Assembly (NCBI RefSeq): GCF_014126615.1
Contig: NZ_CP059896.1
Span: forward strand, 1,560,501-1,624,500
Length of the DNA stretch: 64,000 nucleotides
Reading direction: 5' to 3'
Source: Ciceribacter thiooxidans
Lineage (GTDB): Bacteria; Pseudomonadota; Alphaproteobacteria; Rhizobiales; Rhizobiaceae
A program made the position numbers and the translations under genes. The first letter of the stretch is position 1; each line of letters begins with the position of its first letter. Below are positions 1-8,142 of the stretch, in pieces. Below the pieces are notes generated by a model. It worked only from the letters and a program-made list of their open reading frames with translations, was not told where the DNA came from and did no database searches.

Positions 1-2205
1 GACCGGGTGGCATTGGTGAACCAGGCGGTGAGGGCCTTTAAGGCGCATCTGCCGGATTCCTCCCCCGTTAACCTGGTGACGGAGAAGAGTGGAGAGGGGC
101 GCGTTTTCCTGTCTACCTATCCGACGATGATGAACCTAATTGACGAGCGCAAGGGCGGTGCGGCGCGGTTCGGTCCGGGCCATTTCGATCTCGTGGTCAT
201 CGATGAAGCGCACCGCTCGGTCTATCAGCGTTATGGCGCCATCTTTGATTATTTCGACAGCCTGCTCGTGGGACTGACCGCGACGCCGCGCGAGGAAATT
301 GACAGAAACACATATGGACTGTTCGACCTTGAAGAAGGTGTTCCGACCGATGCTTATTCGCTCGACCAGGCCATTGCCGACGAGTGGTTGGCGCCGCCTG
401 TCGCCGTCTCCGTCCCGCTCAAGTTTGTCCGGGAGGGCATTCGCTATGACGACCTGTCCGAGGCGGAGAAGGACCAGTGGGACATGCTGGAATGGGACGA
501 GGAGGATGGCGATCCGCCCGACAGCGTCGATGCCCAGGCGGTCAACAAGTGGCTGTTCAATGCCGACACCGTCGACAAGGTGCTGGCCCATGTGATGACC
601 GACGGTCTGAAGGTGGCTGGCGGTGACCGGCTCGGAAAGACCATCATCTTCGCCAAGAACCAGGACCATGCCGAATTCATCGAACAGCGCTTCAATCTCG
701 CCTATCCACATCTGGAAGCCGGGCATTTCGCCCGCATTATCACCTTCAAGACCGAATATGCGCAGTCGCTGATCGACGACTTCTCGAAAAAGGACGGCGC
801 GCCGCATATCGCGATTTCCGTCGACATGCTTGATACCGGCATCGACGTGCCCGAGGTGGTGAACCTCGTCCTGTTCAAGCTGATCCGCTCCAAGACCAAG
901 TTCTGGCAGATCATCGGGCGGGGCACGCGCCTTTGCCCGGATCTTTTCGGGCCCGGCGAAGACAAGGAATTCTTCCGCGTCTTCGACTATTGCCAGAACC
1001 TCGAATTCTTCCGCCAGAACATGAAGCCCGACGAAGGGACGACCGCCAAGTCACTGAGCGAGCGCCTGTTTGCCGCCCGCTTTGATCTTGTCATGGCGCT
1101 GGACGAGAAAGAAGCTGCAGGAAGGCCGCCGGGTGCAGCCGAAGAGGGCGAAGTCTATGACGCCGGGCCCGAGGCGGCGCCAAGCGAAGGACAGATCCGG
1201 GCCGGCGCGCTGGGCTTTCTGAAGACCTACGTCAGCACCATGAATCTCGACAATTTCGTGGTGCGCGCGAAGCGCCAGCTGGTGGAGAAGTACCAGACGC
1301 CGGAAGCGTGGGCCACGCTCTCCGAAGAAATGCGCGACGAGCTGGTCGACAATGTTGCACCGCTGCCCAATGCCATGAAGAGCGAGCCGGAAGAGGCCAA
1401 GCGCTTTGACCTGCTGATGTTCAATCTGGAGATCGCGCTTCTGAAGGGTTCCAAGCGGTTCGACAGATTGAAGAAACAGCTCGTCGACATCGCCTCCGCG
1501 CTCGATGAGCAGACCGCTATCCCGGCGATTGCGACCCAGCATGCGCTGATCCTGGACATCCTCTCCGACACCTGGTGGGAAGGCGTGACGGTGCCACTGC
1601 TGGAGCTCGTGCGGCTGCGTCTCCGCGGCCTGGTTCTGCATATCGAAAAGGGTAGGAAGGCGATCGTCTACACCAATTTCGAAGACGAGCTGGGTGTGGC
1701 GACTGAGCTCGATTTGCCGCAGGTCGGCGAAGTGGATTTTGCTCGCTTCAAGAAGAAGACCCGCCACTTTCTGCGCGAGCACGAGGACCATATCGCCATC
1801 GCCAAGCTGCGCCATGGCAAGCCGCTCACTGCAACGGACATTGCCGAGCTGCAGCAGATGCTGATGACGGCCGGTATTGGCGAGCAGGAGCACTTCGACA
1901 GGGCGACAGAGATGGCGCACGGCTTTGGCGCCTTCATCCGCTCCCTGGTCGGTCTAGATCGCCACGCCGTCGTAGAGGCTTTCGGTGAATTCCTGGCAGA
2001 TAGTGCGGCGACGGCCCAGCAGATCGAATTCGTCGACATGGTCATCGAGCATCTGACGGAGAGGGGTGCAATGGACCCGAGCCTGCTCTACGAGAGTCCT
2101 TTCATCGACATGGCACCGGAGGGACCGCAGCAGGTCTTTGACTTCGAAAGGACGAAGCGGCTGATCGAGGTGATCAAGGGACTGAACGAGAGTGCTGCGG
2201 GTTAA
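1..2205 (+). CDS. hsdR: Type I restriction enzyme R subunit, 3' part (HsdR, EcoEI-like)
   Basis: This is the motor/nuclease subunit of a type I restriction-modification system, but only the C-terminal 734 codons are in the window; the frame is open at base 1. The visible part has a DEAH box (VIDEAH, about residue 60), the TATP motif of helicase motif III, and a motif V/VI region (DTGIDVPEVV, then QIIGRGTR). A long helical tail resembles the EcoEI R C-terminal domain. The nuclease and Walker A region would lie upstream, outside the window. The hsdM and hsdS genes are not visible. The gene lies just left of the split tRNA, so it belongs to the flank of the 2571-14780 element, possibly to another island at the same locus. 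Family assignment is firm; the state of the whole system cannot be judged. Confidence 0.9.
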   Translation, partial: DRVALVNQAVRAFKAHLPDSSPVNLVTEKSGEGRVFLSTYPTMMNLIDERKGGAARFGPGHFDLVVIDEAHRSVYQRYGAIFDYFDSLLVGLTATPREEIDRNTYGLFDLEEGVPTDAYSLDQAIADEWLAPPVAVSVPLKFVREGIRYDDLSEAEKDQWDMLEWDEEDGDPPDSVDAQAVNKWLFNADTVDKVLAHVMTDGLKVAGGDRLGKTIIFAKNQDHAEFIEQRFNLAYPHLEAGHFARIITFKTEYAQSLIDDFSKKDGAPHIAISVDMLDTGIDVPEVVNLVLFKLIRSKTKFWQIIGRGTRLCPDLFGPGEDKEFFRVFDYCQNLEFFRQNMKPDEGTTAKSLSERLFAARFDLVMALDEKEAAGRPPGAAEEGEVYDAGPEAAPSEGQIRAGALGFLKTYVSTMNLDNFVVRAKRQLVEKYQTPEAWATLSEEMRDELVDNVAPLPNAMKSEPEEAKRFDLLMFNLEIALLKGSKRFDRLKKQLVDIASALDEQTAIPAIATQHALILDILSDTWWEGVTVPLLELVRLRLRGLVLHIEKGRKAIVYTNFEDELGVATELDLPQVGEVDFARFKKKTRHFLREHEDHIAIAKLRHGKPLTATDIAELQQMLMTAGIGEQEHFDRATEMAHGFGAFIRSLVGLDRHAVVEAFGEFLADSAATAQQIEFVDMVIEHLTERGAMDPSLLYESPFIDMAPEGPQQVFDFERTKRLIEVIKGLNESAAG

Positions 2206-2519
2206 GCAAAGCCTCGCTACAGCACGCCAAGCCTTCTGAGGTGGAACGAGGTATTCGCGAAATTTTTTTGCGAAATTTTTTCCGCCCCTTCGAGCCGATT
2301 AGCATACTCAAATTCGCTAACCTCTTTGCGCATCCTTGGGGCGGGGGAGGGTGGGGGGCCCCGGGTACCCCTACAAATCAGACAAGCCAGTACTCTCCAA
2401 AAAGTGCCAGAGTGAGCCGTAACGGCGAACAAGCCGACCGATGGGTGCAGGACAAGATGCAGGAAAGAGTCGACGTTATCGAAAACGCTCAAGGAAAACA
2501 ATTAGTTGTGCTGGATTAA
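2206..2519. other. Intergenic region after hsdR, no gene recognised
   Basis: About 310 bases without a convincing gene. Short open frames on both strands have no family resemblance and poor start contexts. A 13-base tandem repeat of the form GCGAAA followed by a T-run occurs around 2257-2282; it could end hsdR transcription, but no stem precedes it. Confidence 0.5.
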
Positions 2520-2577
2520 TGGCGGATGGGGTGGGATTCGAACCCACGGTAGGCTCTCACCTACGCCGGTTTTCAAG
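2520..2577 (-). pseudogene. 3' half of the split tRNA-Ser(UGA) gene (left attachment site)
   Basis: Read on the minus strand, this is the anticodon loop CTTGAAA, the 3' strand of the anticodon stem (ACCGG), a long variable arm typical of tRNA-Ser, the T arm with GTTCGAA, the acceptor strand CCCATCC, G and an encoded CCA. The 5' half is missing here. It lies 12.2 kb away at 14774-14812, whose GGATGGG and CCGGT strands pair perfectly with these. Joining the two at the TTTCAAG core gives a 90-base tRNA-Ser(UGA). The complete tRNA gene at 14569-14656 has different stems (GGATGGA, CTGGT), so this half did not come from it. Confidence 0.9.
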
Positions 2578-2589
2578 TTTTACCATGCT

Positions 2590-2699
2590 TAGCCCGCAGT
2601 TGCACGCAATAGCCCGCAATAGCACAAAATTGCCTTATGAATCAGTAGCTTGAACACCTTGCTTGCTCGTCGTAGCATGTCGTAACACGCTGTAGCACG
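2590..2699 (+). repeat. Tandem 10-bp repeats upstream of the integrase gene (candidate arm-type sites)
   Basis: Two clusters lie between the left core and the integrase start. Cluster 1 (2590-2629) has four adjacent 10-mers: TAGCCCGCAG, TTGCACGCAA, TAGCCCGCAA, TAGCACAAAA. Cluster 2 (2670-2699) has three: TCGTAGCATG, TCGTAACACG, CTGTAGCACG. The 10-base phasing puts each copy on the same DNA face. Tyrosine integrases of this type bind arm sites near the core, so these are candidates for integrase or excisionase binding, or for autoregulation of the integrase promoter. The repeats are read directly; the function is inferred. Confidence 0.6.
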
Positions 2700-2735
2700 C
2701 TAGAAATACGCTATTAGCAGCATCAGGAGCACGAC

Positions 2736-3908
2736 ATGGCAAAGCTGACGAAGGGATACATCGACAAGGTTCAGCCACCGGCTGAGGGATACAAGATTCA
2801 CTGGGATGAGGCCGTTAAGGGCTACGGTCTGCGCATCATGGCGAGCGGTAAGAAGGTGTTCGTCGCGCAAGGGCGGGTACGGGGCAAGCCCGTGATTGTC
2901 ACCATCGGCCCCTATGGCCTCTTCACGGAAGACCAAGCTCGCAAGAAGGCACAGAGCATCCTTCAGCAGATGCGCGAGGGCATCGACCCTCGGAATGCAA
3001 AGAAGGCCGAGGAAGCTGCGGCCGTCACCCTTCGCACCGTTGCGACCGAATATATGAACCGGCCCGGCAAGCTCAAGGAAAGCAGTAAGGGCGAGATTGA
3101 CCGGCATGTGACGACCACATTTGCGACGTGGCAGAACAAGCCAATCGCCTCGATTACCGAAGACGATGTTCGGAAGCGCTATCGCGATATGCTAACGAAG
3201 GGGTTGCGCGGCAAGGCACCGGCGCCCGGCCAAGCAGCGCAGTGCATGTCCGTGCTTCGCGCGCTCATCAACTTCGCGATGCGCCGTTACAAGCAAGCCG
3301 ATGGTACTCCGCTTATCCTGAACAACCCCGTCAATGCCTTGAAAGACGATTGGGTCCAGTTGCAGCCGCGCACCTCGCGAATCCCGGATAACAGGGTTGG
3401 CGCGGTGTGGTCCGCGCTGAATGAGTGGCGGGCGGAAGCCTACACCCGCGACAGCCTCGCCGGGATTGATCTTGTGATGTTTCTTTTGCTGACAGGATCC
3501 CGCTTGAACGAAGCGGCGACGCTGACATGGGATCGCGTCCATATCGAAGACGACCCGACGAACTGCTGGTGGCACCTGCCTGACCCGAAGAACCATCACC
3601 CGTTCTGGTTTCCATTGTCCTCGGTGGCAGTGGAACTGCTCAAGACGCGGCAGCGAGTGGAAGGTTCGCCTTGGGTTTTCACGACCTGGAGCAAATCCGG
3701 GCACATCATCAGCCCTCGCGAACTTCTAGAAAAGGTCAGCGGGGTTGCAGGAACCAAGGTGACGGCACATGACCTTCGCCGCACGCACACCACCATCGGC
3801 ATCGCGAATTGCGGCATCGACTTCTACAAGGTGGAACTGCTCACTGGGCACCTGCCAAACGGCAGCGTCACCGCTCGTCACTATCTGGAAACGTCGCGGC
3901 TTGGCTAG
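2736..3908 (+). CDS. int: Tyrosine recombinase (phage-type integrase), C-terminus truncated by an IS
   Basis: Site-specific recombinase that would integrate and excise the element at the tRNA-Ser anticodon loop. The N-terminal 100 residues match the DUF4102-type arm-binding domain of P4-like integrases. Catalytic residues visible: Arg256 (TGSRLNEA), Lys285, His345 and Arg348 (HDLRRT), His372 (TGH) and the nucleophile Tyr383 (ARHYLE). The start has a good AGGAG Shine-Dalgarno. The stop TAG at 3906-3908 is made by the IS66 insertion: two bases of the target duplication plus the first base of the IS. Joining across the IS restores 30 more codons ending at 6845, giving 420 residues. All catalytic residues remain, but the C-terminal tail, which in many integrases helps contacts between protomers, is gone. 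Activity is uncertain. Confidence 0.93.
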   Translation: MAKLTKGYIDKVQPPAEGYKIHWDEAVKGYGLRIMASGKKVFVAQGRVRGKPVIVTIGPYGLFTEDQARKKAQSILQQMREGIDPRNAKKAEEAAAVTLRTVATEYMNRPGKLKESSKGEIDRHVTTTFATWQNKPIASITEDDVRKRYRDMLTKGLRGKAPAPGQAAQCMSVLRALINFAMRRYKQADGTPLILNNPVNALKDDWVQLQPRTSRIPDNRVGAVWSALNEWRAEAYTRDSLAGIDLVMFLLLTGSRLNEAATLTWDRVHIEDDPTNCWWHLPDPKNHHPFWFPLSSVAVELLKTRQRVEGSPWVFTTWSKSGHIISPRELLEKVSGVAGTKVTAHDLRRTHTTIGIANCGIDFYKVELLTGHLPNGSVTARHYLETSRLG

Positions 3909-3946
3909 TATGCCTCCGCCAAAGGCCGTCTGCCCTGATTTGATAA

Positions 3947-4375
3947 ATGGCTTTAAGTGCATGCCTTATGTCATGCGCTACAGTCATTTCACAAATTGAG
4001 GTCCTGCCTGCCGATGATCTTGGCCGCCGGCGGGACTGGACGGATGAAGAGAAGATCCGCATCGTCGAGGAGAGCTTGCAGGGCTATCGGCAGGGTTCGG
4101 CGACGGCTCGGCGCCACGGGCTATCGCGCTCGCTGCTGACAACCTGGCGTCGGGAATACCGGAGCGGCGCTCTTGGCGGTGCGGCTGCCCATGGCTTCGT
4201 GCCGCTGGCGATTTCGCCACCGGAAGCCGGGCCGCGTGAGGTGGTGTTGCAGCCTCGGTCTGACGACGAGGTGCAGATCGAGATCGGTCTACCGAATGGC
4301 CGCCGCCTGACGATCCCGGCGACGCTTGATCCGAACATCCTGGCCCGTCTGTTGCCGGTTCTGGATGCGTCATGA
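3947..4375 (+). CDS. tnpA: IS66 family accessory protein TnpA
   Basis: First gene of the IS66 element. It has a helix-turn-helix region (WTDEEKIRIVEES, then ARRHGLSRSLLTTWRREY) as in other IS66 TnpA proteins, which are needed with TnpB for transposition. The first about 15 residues of the open frame do not look conserved, and a later start such as the ATG at 3968 is possible. It overlaps tnpB by four bases (ATGA), which suggests translational coupling. Assignment by family resemblance is good; the exact start is not fixed. Confidence 0.88.
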   Translation: MALSACLMSCATVISQIEVLPADDLGRRRDWTDEEKIRIVEESLQGYRQGSATARRHGLSRSLLTTWRREYRSGALGGAAAHGFVPLAISPPEAGPREVVLQPRSDDEVQIEIGLPNGRRLTIPATLDPNILARLLPVLDAS

Positions 4376-4722
4376 TCGCCTTTCCAGCAGGGGTGAAGGT
4401 GTGGATCGCGGGTGGCGTGACAGACATGCGTTGCGGCATGAACAGCCTGGCGCTGAAGGTGCAGGAAGGGCTCGGACGCGATCCCCATGGCGGCGAGCTA
4501 TTTTGCTTTCGGGGGCGCAAGGGCGATCTGATCAAGATCCTGTGGCACGATGGGGTCGGCATGTCGCTCTATATGAAGCGTCTCGAGGCCGGGAAGTTCA
4601 TCTGGCCGGTTAGCCAGAACGGCTCTGCCGTTCCTGTTTCGTCAGCGCAATTGGGCTACCTCCTGGAAGGGATCGATTGGCGGAATCCACGCTGGACACA
4701 GCGACCTTCGAAGGCGGGTTGA
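4372..4722 (+). CDS. tnpB: IS66 family accessory protein TnpB (Orf2)
   Basis: 116 residues, the usual size of IS66 TnpB. The conserved segments VWIAGGVTDMRCGMNSLA, LFCFRGRKGD and LIKILWHDGVGMSLYMKRL identify it clearly. It works with TnpA and TnpC in transposition, but its biochemical role is not settled in the family. Its start overlaps the tnpA stop (ATGA), and tnpC follows after 60 bases. Intact. Confidence 0.95.
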   Translation: MIAFPAGVKVWIAGGVTDMRCGMNSLALKVQEGLGRDPHGGELFCFRGRKGDLIKILWHDGVGMSLYMKRLEAGKFIWPVSQNGSAVPVSSAQLGYLLEGIDWRNPRWTQRPSKAG

Positions 4723-4782
4723 CCGTTCATATTTCTATGTTTTTGTTTGGTTTTTTGGCGGGCAGCATGGTAGTTTCCCGCC

Positions 4783-6420
4783 ATGGACGAAGCAGCCTTG
4801 GAGATTGCCAGATTGCGCGCCGCGCTTGCGGCATCGGAGGCACGTGCCGCTTCGGCCGAGGCCGACCTCGCACAGGTGCGGGCTGTCGTCACGACGTCCG
4901 AGGCGATGATCAGGCACCTCAAACTCGAGATCGCCAAACTGCGGCGGGCGCAGTATGGCCAGAGTTCGGAACGCCGCGCCCGGCTGATCGAACAGATGGA
5001 ACTGGAGCTCGAAGAACTCGAGGCCGACGCCACCGAGGACGAGATCGCGGCAGAACGCGCCGCGGCAAAGATCACGAATGTTTCTGCCTTCGAACGCCGT
5101 CGTCCGGCCCGTAAACCGTTCCCGGTGCACTTGCCGCGCGAGCGCGTGGTCATAGAGGTCCCCTCGAGCTGCACCTGCTGCGGTTCGGCGCGGATCGTGA
5201 AGATGGGCGAAGACATCACCGAGACGCTGGAGGTGATCCCTCGCCAGTGGAAAGTGATCCAGACGGTGCGCGAGAAGTTCACCTGTCGGGATTGCGAGAA
5301 GATCTCGCAGCCACCAGCACCTTTCCACGCCACACCGCGCGGATGGGCAGGACCGAACCTGCTCGCGACGATCCTCTTCGAGAAGTTCGGCCAGCATCAG
5401 CCCTTGAACCGCCAGGCCGAGCGTTACGCCAGGGAAGGCGTCGATCTCAGCCTCTCCACGCTGGCCGATCAGGTCGGTGCTTGTGCGACCGCCCTCCAGC
5501 CGATTCATGATCTGATCCGCGCCCATGTTCTGGCCGCCGAACGGTTGCATGGCGATGATACCACCGTGCCGCTTCTGGCTCGGGGCGCAACGCGGCAGGC
5601 CAGGCTCTGGACCTACGTCCGCGACGACCGCCCCTTCGCGGGCGGCGCTCCTCCCGCAGCGCTCTTCTACTTCTCCCCCGATCGCGAGAAGATCCACCCC
5701 AACCGGCATCTCGTTGGATGGCAGGGCACGCTGCAAGCCGACGCCTACGGCGGCTACAACGACCTCTATCGTGCCGACCGCAGTCCCGCGCCGGTGCTCA
5801 GCGCCCTGTGCTGGAGCCATGCACGGCGCAAGTTCTTCGAGCTCGCAGACATTGCCGGCAATGTGCGCAAGGGCAAACCCGCCCACGAGATCTCGCCTGT
5901 CGCGCTTGAGGCTGTGGCCCGCATCGACGCCCTGTTCGATATCGAACGTGGCATAAACGGCATGCCCGCCGAGGCGCGGCTTGCGGCGAGGCGGCAGCAT
6001 GCGAGCCATCTCGTCGAGGAACTGCACGACTGGCTCAAGGCTCAGCGCGCGCAAATGTCGAAGCACAATCCCGTCACCAAGGCGATCAACTACATGTTCG
6101 AGAAGGAGGGGCGCTGGGAGGCCTTCACCCGTTTCCTCGATGACGGCAGGCTTTGTCTGACGAACAATGCGGCCGAGCGCGCCCTGCGCGGTGTCGCTCT
6201 GGGGCGACGGGCATGGCTTTTCGCCGGATCGCAGCGCGGCGGCGATCGCGGCGCGTTCATGTATTCGCTGATCGTCACGGCGAAGATGAACGATATCGAC
6301 CCGCAGGCTTGGCTGGCGGATGTCCTCGCCCGGCTCCCAAGCATCCCAGTATCCAGGCTGCCGGAACTGTTACCGTGGAACTGGTCCCCCGCCGGCAATG
6401 CTCGACAGGAGGCGGCCTGA
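4783..6420 (+). CDS. tnpC: IS66 family transposase TnpC
   Basis: The 545-residue DDE transposase. In order it has an N-terminal coiled-coil/leucine-rich segment (residues about 1-75), a zinc-binding region (CTCCGSARI at about 130 and CRDCEK at about 170), then the DDE core with the HGDDTTVPLL segment and the LQADAYGGYNDLY segment. The C-terminal TNNAAERALRG motif carries the catalytic Glu, and a C-terminal GRRAWLFAGS region is typical of the family. No frameshift is seen. Its stop overlaps the start of the next small gene (TGATG). Confidence 0.96.
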   Translation: MDEAALEIARLRAALAASEARAASAEADLAQVRAVVTTSEAMIRHLKLEIAKLRRAQYGQSSERRARLIEQMELELEELEADATEDEIAAERAAAKITNVSAFERRRPARKPFPVHLPRERVVIEVPSSCTCCGSARIVKMGEDITETLEVIPRQWKVIQTVREKFTCRDCEKISQPPAPFHATPRGWAGPNLLATILFEKFGQHQPLNRQAERYAREGVDLSLSTLADQVGACATALQPIHDLIRAHVLAAERLHGDDTTVPLLARGATRQARLWTYVRDDRPFAGGAPPAALFYFSPDREKIHPNRHLVGWQGTLQADAYGGYNDLYRADRSPAPVLSALCWSHARRKFFELADIAGNVRKGKPAHEISPVALEAVARIDALFDIERGINGMPAEARLAARRQHASHLVEELHDWLKAQRAQMSKHNPVTKAINYMFEKEGRWEAFTRFLDDGRLCLTNNAAERALRGVALGRRAWLFAGSQRGGDRGAFMYSLIVTAKMNDIDPQAWLADVLARLPSIPVSRLPELLPWNWSPAGNARQEAA

Positions 6421-6719
6421 TGGCGCGTCCAACCCATGTCTACACGATCGAATGCGCCGCCACGCTGATCGGCGAGAACCTCGAACTCCTCCAGGAAGTC
6501 GCCAGCAATTCGGACAACATCGACTACGGCGAGATGATCCATGCCCACGACGGAACCGACGAGGGCATCACGACCTTCACCGACCGTGGCATTGAGAGCC
6601 TGCAGGAGTTCCTCGCCGACGTAAGGACCTGGGAGGGCGGCGTTCGCCAATTCCTCACGGATTCCCAATGCGATCCGGAAGCAATCGAGCGCATCATGGC
6701 AGATGAGCCGAAATCATAG
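6420..6719 (+). CDS. Small protein carried as a fourth gene of the IS66 element
   Basis: 99 residues, starting in the TGATG overlap with tnpC and ending 27 bases before the right inverted repeat, so it belongs to the IS. It is acidic, with no membrane segment and no motif that I can name. A similar extra gene after tnpC occurs in some IS66-family elements of rhizobia; its function is unknown. Translational coupling to tnpC is likely from the overlap. Confidence 0.75.
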   Translation: MARPTHVYTIECAATLIGENLELLQEVASNSDNIDYGEMIHAHDGTDEGITTFTDRGIESLQEFLADVRTWEGGVRQFLTDSQCDPEAIERIMADEPKS

Positions 6720-6746
6720 CCTCCGCGGCCTTGGCCGGATGCTTAC

Positions 6747-6845
6747 CTTGGCTACTTGTATCAAGAGACACAACGCATCGCTGATTGGATTGAGGGACAG
6801 GCCGCGAAAGCAAACGGCGGGAATGTCGTACCGCTTCGAGCTTAG
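6747..6845 (+). pseudogene. Orphaned 3' end of the integrase gene
   Basis: After the right target duplication (6747-6754), the reading frame of the integrase continues. Joining codon ...GGC TA at 3907 to C TTG TAT at 6755 encodes YLYQETQRIADWIEG and a further 15 residues, ending in TAG at 6843-6845. This segment has no start of its own. It is direct evidence that the IS landed inside the coding sequence and that the original integrase had 420 residues. The stop overlaps the stop of the convergent gene on the minus strand. Confidence 0.9.
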
Positions 6846-7381
6846 CGTTTCCGAACAGCCTCGTAGGGGTTCATTCCGGAAAGAAGTCGAGTGCGAATTT
6901 TGTCGAGGTCTTCAAGCGTTTCCATGGGATCGGATCGTACGCCCGGTCCGATCTCTACCCCGTCCCTATAGGCTACCCGGTGGTCACCTTCATCACGCCA
7001 TTCAATTTTCCGGTCAGGAATAAAGTCAAACTCATATTCATGATGCAGCGGCGCGGGCGTCACGCACATGTATTTTCCATACTGATCGACCACCGAATGA
7101 AGGACGTAGTTCCCTTCTTGCAGCCACCAGCCCGTCACTTGCTTTAAGCGCCCGTCAGGATCGTTGTCTTGCATGAACCGAGCGTTCGCATGACATTGCC
7201 GCGCAGGCATTCTCATCCATTCCAGTGCATCATCTGGATAGCGCCGCGCCCTCACAACCGGCAACTTCTTGATCTCCTCGACGGTCTTGAGCTCCCAGTC
7301 GGTGATCGGAAATGCCCATTTCTCCAACTCGTCCAAGAACGATTTTCTGACTGCTTCGAGTTTTCGCTTTGATTCGCCCAT
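6842..7381 (-). CDS. Hypothetical protein (179 aa)
   Basis: A soluble protein without signal peptide or membrane segment. The N-terminus is basic and helical (MGESKRKLEAVRKSF). The middle holds LPVVRARRYPDDALEWMRM, CHANARFMQ and VTGWWLQEGNYVLHSVV, which look like conserved blocks with Cys, His and Trp residues. I chose the ATG at 7381 over a TTG six codons upstream. It converges with the original integrase gene, the two stops overlapping. I do not recognise a function. It may belong to a family of uncharacterised proteins from phage-like elements. Confidence 0.75.
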   Translation of the reverse strand: MGESKRKLEAVRKSFLDELEKWAFPITDWELKTVEEIKKLPVVRARRYPDDALEWMRMPARQCHANARFMQDNDPDGRLKQVTGWWLQEGNYVLHSVVDQYGKYMCVTPAPLHHEYEFDFIPDRKIEWRDEGDHRVAYRDGVEIGPGVRSDPMETLEDLDKIRTRLLSGMNPYEAVRKR

Positions 7382-7450
7382 GGTCAAAAATAGCCCCAAC
7401 TTACTCAGTAAACTCCAGTTTCGTTATTCGACTTTTCTGCTTCAACGAGA

Positions 7451-7484
7451 ATTTTCCGGAAAATGTGAAAATCGGGCATGCCCG
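7451..7484. promoter_or_regulatory. Two perfect palindromes upstream of the HTH gene
   Basis: ATTTTCCGGAAAAT (7451-7464) and CGGGCATGCCCG (7473-7484) are perfect palindromes, nine bases apart end to start, in the 0.3-kb region between the divergent genes at 7381 and 7710. A longer imperfect inverted repeat follows (7513-7527 with 7560-7574, sharing GTGCGA/TCGCAC and TGGCG/CGCCA). Such paired palindromes are typical of repressor operators. Which protein binds is not known. Confidence 0.45.
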
Positions 7485-7667
7485 TTAAATTATCAAGGCG
7501 CATTAAATACTTGTGCGAGCTATGGCGTGTAATGTACGGTATCAACAGTACTCGCTATCCGCCACGTATCGCACGGGGCGGGACGCCCGGAAGGGCGCAT
7601 CCGGTTGCAGCATCATGGGTTGGGCCGCCGGAACTGAAATAGCCACATGGGTGGTTCAGCGGGACAA

Positions 7668-7692
7668 CGCCTCGTCCGGAAACGGGTGAGCG
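7668..7692 (+). other. Bulged stem-loop with GAAA loop upstream of the HTH gene
   Basis: CG(C)CTCGTCCG at 7668-7678 pairs with CGGGTGAGCG at 7683-7692 around the loop GAAA, with one bulged C and two G-U pairs. Next to it, CTGAA...TTCAG with CCAC/GTGG (about 7633-7659) gives a second hairpin. If the downstream gene starts at 7710 this is its 5' leader; if it starts at 7647 the stem is inside the coding region. Function unknown. Confidence 0.4.
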
Positions 7693-7709
7693 CAGTCGGA
7701 AGCGCACCC

Positions 7710-7982
7710 ATGACCCTCTCCGAAGCTACCTTTGAACACCTCTGCGACCTGTTCAGCTACTCGCCCAAGGGGCGACCGCTGGACGTGAAGGAATCTGCCG
7801 AACTCCTCGGCCTCTCAACCGACACCCTTGAGGGCTACCGCTATCGCGGCGTCGGTCCCCGCTATTTCATGCCCAAGGGCACCCGCCGCGTCTGGTATTC
7901 AGAACGCGACCTGCTTGCGTGGCTGGCGTCGGGCGCGCGCCACAGCACCAGCGACCAGCCCGAAGATTACGCCGCAGCCTAA
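7710..7982 (+). CDS. Helix-turn-helix DNA-binding protein (AlpA/excisionase-like)
   Basis: 90 residues from the ATG at 7710, which has GGAAGCG at a fair distance upstream; an ATG at 7647 would add 21 residues. The core LDVKESAELLGLSTDTLEGYRYRGVGPRYFMPKGTRRVWYSERDLLAWLAS is a winged HTH of the MerR/AlpA/Xis type (helix, turn, recognition helix, wing, C-terminal helix). Such proteins direct excision or activate integrase genes in P4-like islands and satellites. Position between the integrase and the primase gene fits this role. Which of the two jobs it has cannot be told from sequence. Confidence 0.85.
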   Translation: MTLSEATFEHLCDLFSYSPKGRPLDVKESAELLGLSTDTLEGYRYRGVGPRYFMPKGTRRVWYSERDLLAWLASGARHSTSDQPEDYAAA

Positions 7983-8027
7983 GCCACACCAAACATGGAA
8001 AATGCTGCCGGGCCAGAGGAAAACGGA

Positions 8028-8063
8028 ATGCCGCCACAGGCTTCACGTCTGATGCGGCGGCAT
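8028..8063 (+). other. Stem-loop after the HTH gene
   Basis: ATGCCGCC (8028-8035) pairs perfectly with GGCGGCAT (8056-8063); inside, CAGGC (8037-8041) pairs with GTCTG (8047-8051). No T-run follows, so it is a weak terminator candidate; it may instead be part of the leader of the DUF3987 gene. Confidence 0.4.
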
Positions 8064-8142
8064 CGTCTAGCCCATTTGCAGCCTAATCAGCAAAAGGCGG
8101 CAGGATGTACCACCATCCCACCGCTCAGGATCAATAATCACC

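Larger units (their letters stand above)
3908..6746 (+). mobile_element. IS66-family insertion sequence (2839 bp) with 8-bp target duplication
   Basis: The ends are imperfect inverted repeats: the left end begins GTATGCCTCCGCCAAAGGCC at 3908 and the right end, read inward from 6746, begins GTAAGCATCCGGCCAAGGCC; 17 of the first 21 positions agree. The flanks are identical: CTTGGCTA at 3900-3907 and again at 6747-6754, the 8-bp duplication usual for IS66 elements. Inside are tnpA, tnpB, tnpC and a fourth small gene, all on the plus strand. All frames look intact, so the element may be active. It interrupts the integrase gene of the host element and is therefore the younger insertion. Confidence 0.95.

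Noticed and set aside
2441..2653. Small plus-strand frame across the tRNA 3' half
   Set aside because: The protein frame is produced by the tRNA sequence itself (a common false gene).
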